IMG/VR virus record: IMGVR_UViG_3300035190_000190
Span: 1 to 64,000 of that record
From: a virus
Reading direction: 5' to 3' (one strand)
DNA: 64,000 nt
Below, piece by piece: positions 59,416 to 64,000 of the stretch. Position 1 is the first letter of the stretch. Every line of letters begins with the position of its first letter. The notes under the pieces are model-generated. The model did not search any database, had not been told where the DNA came from, and saw only the letters and a program-made list of their open reading frames with translations. The position numbers and the translations under genes are program-made.

Positions 59416-60799
59416 GATATTTGCATTCGTTCCAAAATTCTCGCATCTGAGGGAATATGTCTGTAAAATGTCCTATGTCAGTTTCGTATGCGCCTCGACG
59501 TTTGTCGTATTCGCTAAAGAAACGATAGAAATCTGCACGTTGTAGTGTAACATACTTGGGCTCTAGTTTGCTACCATCCCTCATCCAAAGTAAGTTGCGT
59601 TCCATACGCTGTATTTCATAATCTTTAAAGCCAACAAAACTATCGTTGGGCATCAGATTATCCTTCATAAATGCTATGACATCTTCCAACACTGCGTAGT
59701 AACTGTTGGGTAGTATCTGTAGACTCTGCCAAGTTGGACTACGCAGTAATGGTGTATCAAACCAAACACGTTGATAAGTGTCGCTATACAATTCGCGTTG
59801 ATCTAATATAGTCTGCAATAATTGTTTTAGACCTAAAATATTTAAATTACTCATTGTGATGATATAGGTTAGGCTATTGCGATAAGGTATATGTGTAAGA
59901 TAACGATGTACATATGAATTTACTCTATGCTGATTTAAACCACGACGAATATACTCTGACTGTCTGGTATCGCCCGAATCTAAACTAACATACTGCATGA
60001 AGTGTTCAATGCGCTCACCTTCGCATAGTTGTTTTACTTTGTCTAGGTACTTGTCAAACAGTTCAGGCTCGACACTAAAGTTACTAGTAACATCAACGTG
60101 TAAATCGCTTTTAGGCAAGGCTAAGATATAATCAAACACGCGATGTGTATTCTTATCCATCAAAGGTTCGCCACCAGTCATACGAAAGTGTTTTAAGCTG
60201 CCGTATAGTTCAGGCCACCAAGCCCAAAATGCATCTACATATGGATTAGCTTCACGTACAGGAATAGGCTTACGTCTACCTTCGAAGTGTTCAGGCGCAT
60301 TGTGTGGGGTGCTGGTAGGATATGCTCCCCATCGGTCAATATCTTTGCCCCACTTTGTACTGTACTGCGGACTACAATAGCTACAGGCTAGGTTACAACC
60401 ATGACTGAAGTTTACTTCAACATAACTCGGCACAACATCTTGGTCCCAAGGTGCATTTACTATTGTGTCGTAGTGGTCAGCCGCCCATGGCTCGCCGCTG
60501 CGATAGTGACGATCACTTAGTTGGTTGTTATCTTCTGCACTCCAACAATAGCTACATTCTGCCGGGCGTGTTTGCTCTAGCATAAGTTTACGTTGTTGTT
60601 TCTTGTAGTCGGTATTATGTAAGGCACCGGGATTGAACAGCAACGGCGCACTGTCAATCTCATGTAATGGTGGGTGGTAGCAACTGTTAGTTAGTCCAGT
60701 TGGTAAGTGTAGACTTACCTGTTGCCATTTCGCCAGACAGAGTGCAGGACCTAACTTGTCCTTCATTTCCTCTGCACTTGACATAAAATTACTACTCAC
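59402..60799 (-). CDS. radical SAM protein with N-terminal cysteine cluster
   Basis: 465 aa. Core CNLACSYC (Cys135, 139, 142), RMTGGEPLM and YVSLDSGDTRQSEYIRRG. N-terminal Cys21, Cys40, Cys82, Cys85 (TNSCYHPP, ECSYC). Closest in this window to 58063-59415, including the TEDIGHF-like end, suggesting duplication. It overlaps both neighbours by a few bases. Confidence 0.85.
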   Translation of the reverse strand: MSSNFMSSAEEMKDKLGPALCLAKWQQVSLHLPTGLTNSCYHPPLHEIDSAPLLFNPGALHNTDYKKQQRKLMLEQTRPAECSYCWSAEDNNQLSDRHYRSGEPWAADHYDTIVNAPWDQDVVPSYVEVNFSHGCNLACSYCSPQYSTKWGKDIDRWGAYPTSTPHNAPEHFEGRRKPIPVREANPYVDAFWAWWPELYGSLKHFRMTGGEPLMDKNTHRVFDYILALPKSDLHVDVTSNFSVEPELFDKYLDKVKQLCEGERIEHFMQYVSLDSGDTRQSEYIRRGLNQHRVNSYVHRYLTHIPYRNSLTYIITMSNLNILGLKQLLQTILDQRELYSDTYQRVWFDTPLLRSPTWQSLQILPNSYYAVLEDVIAFMKDNLMPNDSFVGFKDYEIQRMERNLLWMRDGSKLEPKYVTLQRADFYRFFSEYDKRRGAYETDIGHFTDIFPQMREFWNECKYHAEN

Positions 60800-61688
60800 G
60801 TGACATCAGGCCTCGGTTTTTAAACACACTCTTGTAATGATGCTTAAAGAATTTACTCTGATCTGCTGTAAAATGTGGAGCAGGTAAGCCTAATTTTACG
60901 CTTAATGTATGCGACATTTCACTGCATTCTTCTACTAGATTTAATACTTTGTTTTGATGCCAAATTTTGTTTAACGCATCAAAGTCCTGCACTTCTCTAT
61001 AATCCCAATCTGTAATCATAGTCATATAGGTGCCTAGTTTAGCACCATACATTGCCCAGTCACCATTCTCTACATCCATACCTACATTGTGCCATATGTT
61101 TAAATGATCGTAGTTGCGTTCATGTACACGTCGTTCAAATTCTTGTAGTGAGGGTTTAGCACCACGATCTAAACACATTTTAACGCCTTCCCTGAAGCCT
61201 GCTCGCCATGCTTGATACGGACTTTGATTTGGGTATGTTGTGCTATAGCAATCATTCATTGCCCAATAGCGCGAGTCAAAGCAAAACTCAACTGCTGTGT
61301 CATCTGCACCATCGCTGGCTTCGTGTGTGCGCATGTTGTTGACAAAGTCCTTAGTCCAACAACTCATGCCACCGTTGCCGTACATAAGTCCGTTGATGTG
61401 ATTACGTGCCTTCCATCGAAATACTACATCTCGATTGGTATCATCTAATGTAAGTTGTAGGTTAAAGAATTCTGGATCGGGTAAGTTGTCGCCATCAATT
61501 AATACAAATCGTTCAGTATCACTTGCGGCTGCGGCTGCTTTGTGTGCAGCATCACTGCCTTTGACTCCATCTACACGTTTGGCCCACGGCACCATGTTTT
61601 GAATTTTAATCCAAAACTCTTCTTTTTTAGGTTCATCGTAACTTAGGTAGATGCAGTCTAAATCTGCTATATCAACGATTTGTGTCAT
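60792..61688 (-). CDS. GT-A glycosyltransferase-like protein
   Basis: 298 aa. AAAASDTERFVLIDGDNLPDPEFF holds a DGDN motif, a likely DxD metal/nucleotide-sugar site (quoted in part: RFVLIDGDNLP). ARNHINGLMYGNGGMSCW and FCFDSRYWAMNDCYST follow, and AWRAGFREGVKM matches AWRT/AFRECIKL in the 872-aa protein, so the two share a fold. It overlaps radical SAM and small-gene neighbours. Substrate unknown. Confidence 0.72.
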   Translation of the reverse strand: MTQIVDIADLDCIYLSYDEPKKEEFWIKIQNMVPWAKRVDGVKGSDAAHKAAAAASDTERFVLIDGDNLPDPEFFNLQLTLDDTNRDVVFRWKARNHINGLMYGNGGMSCWTKDFVNNMRTHEASDGADDTAVEFCFDSRYWAMNDCYSTTYPNQSPYQAWRAGFREGVKMCLDRGAKPSLQEFERRVHERNYDHLNIWHNVGMDVENGDWAMYGAKLGTYMTMITDWDYREVQDFDALNKIWHQNKVLNLVEECSEMSHTLSVKLGLPAPHFTADQSKFFKHHYKSVFKNRGLMSRE

Positions 61689-62028
61689 AGTATTCTATAT
61701 CCTGATAGGTGTCAGTTGGTTCTATTATTAGTCCTGCATGTTTCTTTACTGTGGCATAGCCCGTAATGCTACTAGTTAATTGTACACGATAACCAGGATT
61801 GACGTCAATCTTTTTCAGTTTGCCGGCGGCAATGGTATAGCGGAAATAACTATCATATTCATCTCGACTAACAACAACATACTGCGTATCTGTTGGATGA
61901 TTCATCATCGTACACATTGTAATGATTCCATCTTCATTGTAGTGTAATCTATATTCTTTAACTTCTTCTACAATAGGTTTAAGCATTGCCAATGCTTTTT
62001 CAAATTCACTTAAAGAGTTCATGTTCAT
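61672..62028 (-). CDS. conserved phage hypothetical protein, 118 aa
   Basis: Small alpha/beta-looking protein: HYNEDGIITMCTMMNHP, QYVVVSRDEYDSYFRY, NPGYRVQLTSS. No enzyme or membrane motif. It overlaps the glycosyltransferase-like genes on both sides and is therefore part of the same transcript. Function unknown. Confidence 0.62.
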   Translation of the reverse strand: MNMNSLSEFEKALAMLKPIVEEVKEYRLHYNEDGIITMCTMMNHPTDTQYVVVSRDEYDSYFRYTIAAGKLKKIDVNPGYRVQLTSSITGYATVKKHAGLIIEPTDTYQDIEYYDTNR

Positions 62029-62863
62029 ACTCCTTGACTAATTCATCTGTCACCCAAGACTTTTCATGATAGTGAATAGGGTGATATTGATTGGTGTTAG
62101 CAATACGTATCATTGGCAAGTCAGTTTCACACACGACTAACTCAGGCCAGGGCGTACTAGTCCATGCGTTAATTGCCGGCTTCATATGTACAAAATTAAT
62201 AAAATCTAAGCTGGGTAGTGTGCAATCTTCTACACCAATTAACTTTGCAGTTAAGGCATAAACAACGTCGGTAGTAGGATTATCATCGCGACAGTTGAGT
62301 AATACATTGTCACGTAGATAGGCCCAATTTTTAAATATTTGTTCTGCTAGGATAAAGAATTGGGTTGCTTCACGTGTATATCTAAAATACATTAATCCAT
62401 TGTAGGTATCAGGTAATTCATTGTCGTCAAACAATTTTCTATATTCACGCGATGTGCTCAACTCTTGCTGATAGTTTCTACATCCAGTGCTTAATACAAC
62501 ATTCTTTAATCTAAACGCATGCCACCAATGTTGAATGCTTCTTGTAAACACAATGTCGCTTTCAAGTTTAATTGTTTCTTTGAATGGGGTGAGATAAAAT
62601 GTCTGCCACTCATTTGATAACTTCCAAGTTTCGTCTTGGGCTAGGTCATTGTCAATAGTAACTACATAATCGAACACCCGGCGGTGTTGTTCTGTTACCT
62701 GTTCAAGTGTATTTTTATCAACTGCTACTGCGTATAAACTATCAGGCATGGTCAGTTTAATACTCATTGCTTGTACGTAAGCAAGCTGTAAGTAATCAAC
62801 CTCTGCTGTATTCTGCGCAATGGTCATAAAACCCTGCTGTGCTTGATGTGGTGTTATGCGCAT
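62006..62863 (-). CDS. GT-A-like glycosyltransferase, paralogue of the next gene
   Basis: 285 aa. YAVAVDKNT then TPFKETIKLESDIVF with an ESD in place of DxD, and a late YNGLMYFRYT strand; this fits the nucleotide-sugar half of GT8-like enzymes. The neighbour at 62854-63630 has the same order with DSD (ETILLDSDYL), so the pair arose by duplication. ESD may weaken metal binding. Acceptor unknown. Confidence 0.65.
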   Translation of the reverse strand: MRITPHQAQQGFMTIAQNTAEVDYLQLAYVQAMSIKLTMPDSLYAVAVDKNTLEQVTEQHRRVFDYVVTIDNDLAQDETWKLSNEWQTFYLTPFKETIKLESDIVFTRSIQHWWHAFRLKNVVLSTGCRNYQQELSTSREYRKLFDDNELPDTYNGLMYFRYTREATQFFILAEQIFKNWAYLRDNVLLNCRDDNPTTDVVYALTAKLIGVEDCTLPSLDFINFVHMKPAINAWTSTPWPELVVCETDLPMIRIANTNQYHPIHYHEKSWVTDELVKEYEHELFK

Positions 62864-63630
62864 ACTGTATCTACCAACCGATCAAAGTCTGCACTTAATA
62901 AGTAGTCTTTATCCATTATGTGTACGTTTTGCTTGGCAATGACATGTGCAGAATTTTCCTCACGTATAATCATCTTTTTGCCTGTTATTTCAATGTTTTT
63001 AATTAGTTTATCCAAGGTTAACATGGTAAAAGGTATACTTTGTGTGGTGTTAGTAGTGTACCCATTAATAATGTTGTTGGCAATGGCAAACGCATAATCA
63101 TTGCGGAAATTACGTTCTCTTAAGTGATATAGTTTTTGATAGTAAGCATAGTTACGTTCAATACGACCAACTAGATCAAATAACATTTGTGTTTTATCTG
63201 TACGTTTGAATGTTAGAGCAGTGGCCCATATATAATCTAAACTTAACTGACCCATGTTGCCCGACATCGACTGTTTAGGACTTTGATTGTTATGCATTAA
63301 TTTATAATCAACTGTGGTTTCAAGTATGGTTAATAAACTTGAGTCTAACTGTAGATAATCACTGTCAAGTAATATAGTTTCATCATAGGGACTAAGTTCA
63401 TATGCACGATATCTACCACCGTTCTTCCATTCTGTGCCACCGGCATAGCCAGTACGATAGTTACTTAAACTAGGTACGCCCGGATCTGTGATAATAGTAG
63501 TAGGTAAGTTTAATGTATGTTTTATTAGTCGTGCGGCTTGCTCAGCGATTCTAACATAATCGACTGCGGCAGTGTTAACAGCAAATAGTACAACACCTTT
63601 AGACTTTGCGGGCACGTCGAATTTCTTCAT
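62854..63630 (-). CDS. GT-A-like glycosyltransferase
   Basis: 258 aa. VVLFAVNTAAVDYVRIAEQ opens a Rossmann-like start, SPYDETILLDSDYLQLD gives a DxD-type DSD motif, and ATALTFKRT follows. It pairs with 62006-62863 (same layout). It overlaps the small gene at the right end. Nucleotide sugar and acceptor are unknown. Confidence 0.66.
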   Translation of the reverse strand: MKKFDVPAKSKGVVLFAVNTAAVDYVRIAEQAARLIKHTLNLPTTIITDPGVPSLSNYRTGYAGGTEWKNGGRYRAYELSPYDETILLDSDYLQLDSSLLTILETTVDYKLMHNNQSPKQSMSGNMGQLSLDYIWATALTFKRTDKTQMLFDLVGRIERNYAYYQKLYHLRERNFRNDYAFAIANNIINGYTTNTTQSIPFTMLTLDKLIKNIEITGKKMIIREENSAHVIAKQNVHIMDKDYLLSADFDRLVDTVCA

Positions 63631-63916
63631 ATTGAATATGCCATGCGTTCATTACTTGTTGATAGTGTTGTCGACACAATTCTAAAAATGCTAGTCGTTG
63701 TATTTCTATAGGATTTTCGTAGGTATCTTCAAGATATACAGTATCAGCAGTCCACGTTGCTAGGAACGCTATAAGTTCCGGTGTTACTTTAAAGAGTCCG
63801 TTGTTATACGGAACATGTAAATCTGTTTGTATTTTCTCTTTAAGTATGCGTTTGTTAGTTTGATAATCCGTTGCTTGTTTTATTTGAGCAACTAATTGAG
63901 TAATTTCTGTTGTCAT
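63599..63916 (-). CDS. conserved phage hypothetical protein, 105 aa
   Basis: I start it at the ATG ending 63916; the longer 116-aa reading adds a hydrophobic stretch without support. QATDYQTNKRILKEKIQTDL, HVPYNNGLFKVTPELIAFL and EIQRLAFLELCRQHYQQVMN recall a small T4-like marine phage family of unknown role. First gene of the minus-strand run visible here; a sigma-70 promoter lies just upstream. Confidence 0.7.
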   Translation of the reverse strand: MTTEITQLVAQIKQATDYQTNKRILKEKIQTDLHVPYNNGLFKVTPELIAFLATWTADTVYLEDTYENPIEIQRLAFLELCRQHYQQVMNAWHIQYEEIRRARKV

Positions 63917-63963
63917 AATAGTAATTAGCCATAAAAATAGGTAAGTCAAAATAACTTACCTAT

Positions 63964-63992
63964 AGTATAAGACATTTGTATTAAGTTGTCAA
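63964..63992 (-). promoter_or_regulatory. sigma-70 promoter reading into the minus-strand operon
   Basis: On the minus strand TTGACA (63992-63987), 17-base spacer, TATACT (63969-63964). It is placed to transcribe the genes from 63916 leftwards. Leader of about 45 bases to the ATG. Confidence 0.8.
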
Positions 63993-64000
63993 CTAAGTTA

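Noticed and set aside
1-64000. tRNA, rRNA, integrase, transposase or CRISPR
   Set aside because: None recognised by eye on either strand; a tRNAscan or CRISPR search would be decisive.

Overview
The window looks like about 64 kb from the genome of a lytic, T4-related marine myovirus with low G+C (estimated by eye) and a Gram-negative host. The evidence is a T4-type replication core (family B DNA polymerase, gp45-like sliding clamp, flap-type 5'-3' exonuclease, a possible DsbA-like regulator), densely packed genes with ATGA, TAATG, GTGA and TTGA overlaps, many small conserved-looking phage proteins, and host-type sigma-70 promoters. A signal-peptide protein and a lipoprotein point to a Gram-negative host. 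I see no tRNA, rRNA, IS element, CRISPR array or integrase, and no gene-free stretch above 300 bases. Both ends cut into the genome. The host and the exact virus lineage cannot be fixed from this sequence alone.

Layout. 0-6.8 kb: the end of a probable structural gene, then replication genes (DsbA-like, polymerase, clamp) with a sulfotransferase-like protein and a small membrane protein. 6.8-14.7 kb: a DpdA-type TGT-family DNA base transglycosylase, a radical SAM protein, a Gfo/Idh oxidoreductase, a SulP anion transporter, an MDR dehydrogenase, and an antisense HNH/NUMOD3 homing endonuclease. 14.7-22 kb: a sugar or small-molecule cluster (SDR, radical SAM/SPASM, GT-B glycosyltransferase, short DegT-like protein, epimerase, B12-type radical SAM, and a 2OG-oxygenase fused to an LIC12192-like domain). 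22-32.7 kb: FolE, phosphoribosyltransferase, GT10-like protein, QueE, MetK, SGNH proteins, exonucleases and QueD. 32.7-43 kb: small early-type genes, many behind their own sigma-70 promoter, including a MESH1-like HD protein and a MoxR ATPase with an HExxH/VWA partner. 42.5-46.2 kb: DHFR, thymidylate synthase, epimerase, full-length DegT aminotransferase. At 46.2 kb the coding strand flips and all genes to the right end lie on the minus strand: a repeat-built glycosyltransferase-like protein, dCMP deaminase, an APS-kinase-like protein, a carbamoyltransferase, SGNH proteins, a set of radical SAM proteins with N-terminal cysteine clusters, and GT-A-like proteins.

How the genes work together. 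FolE, QueD, QueE and DpdA form a split pathway that would make a 7-deazaguanine base and insert it into phage DNA; no QueC is visible, so either 7-carboxy-7-deazaguanine itself or a product that needs host or off-window enzymes is expected. dCMP deaminase, ThyA and DHFR supply dTMP. MetK would feed eight radical SAM genes (QueE among them) with S-adenosylmethionine. The glycosyltransferases, epimerases, aminotransferase, SGNH proteins, carbamoyltransferase and 2OG oxygenase suggest that the phage decorates a glycan, protein or DNA, but the target is not visible.

Most striking observations: an N-terminal-cluster radical SAM family including a tandem double enzyme; a fused sporadic-carbohydrate-cluster protein; a QueE with a displaced third cluster cysteine; three genes whose sigma-70 -10 box ends 5-6 bases before the ATG, predicting leaderless mRNAs; and a bipartite promoter-like element shared by the DsbA-like and clamp operons.
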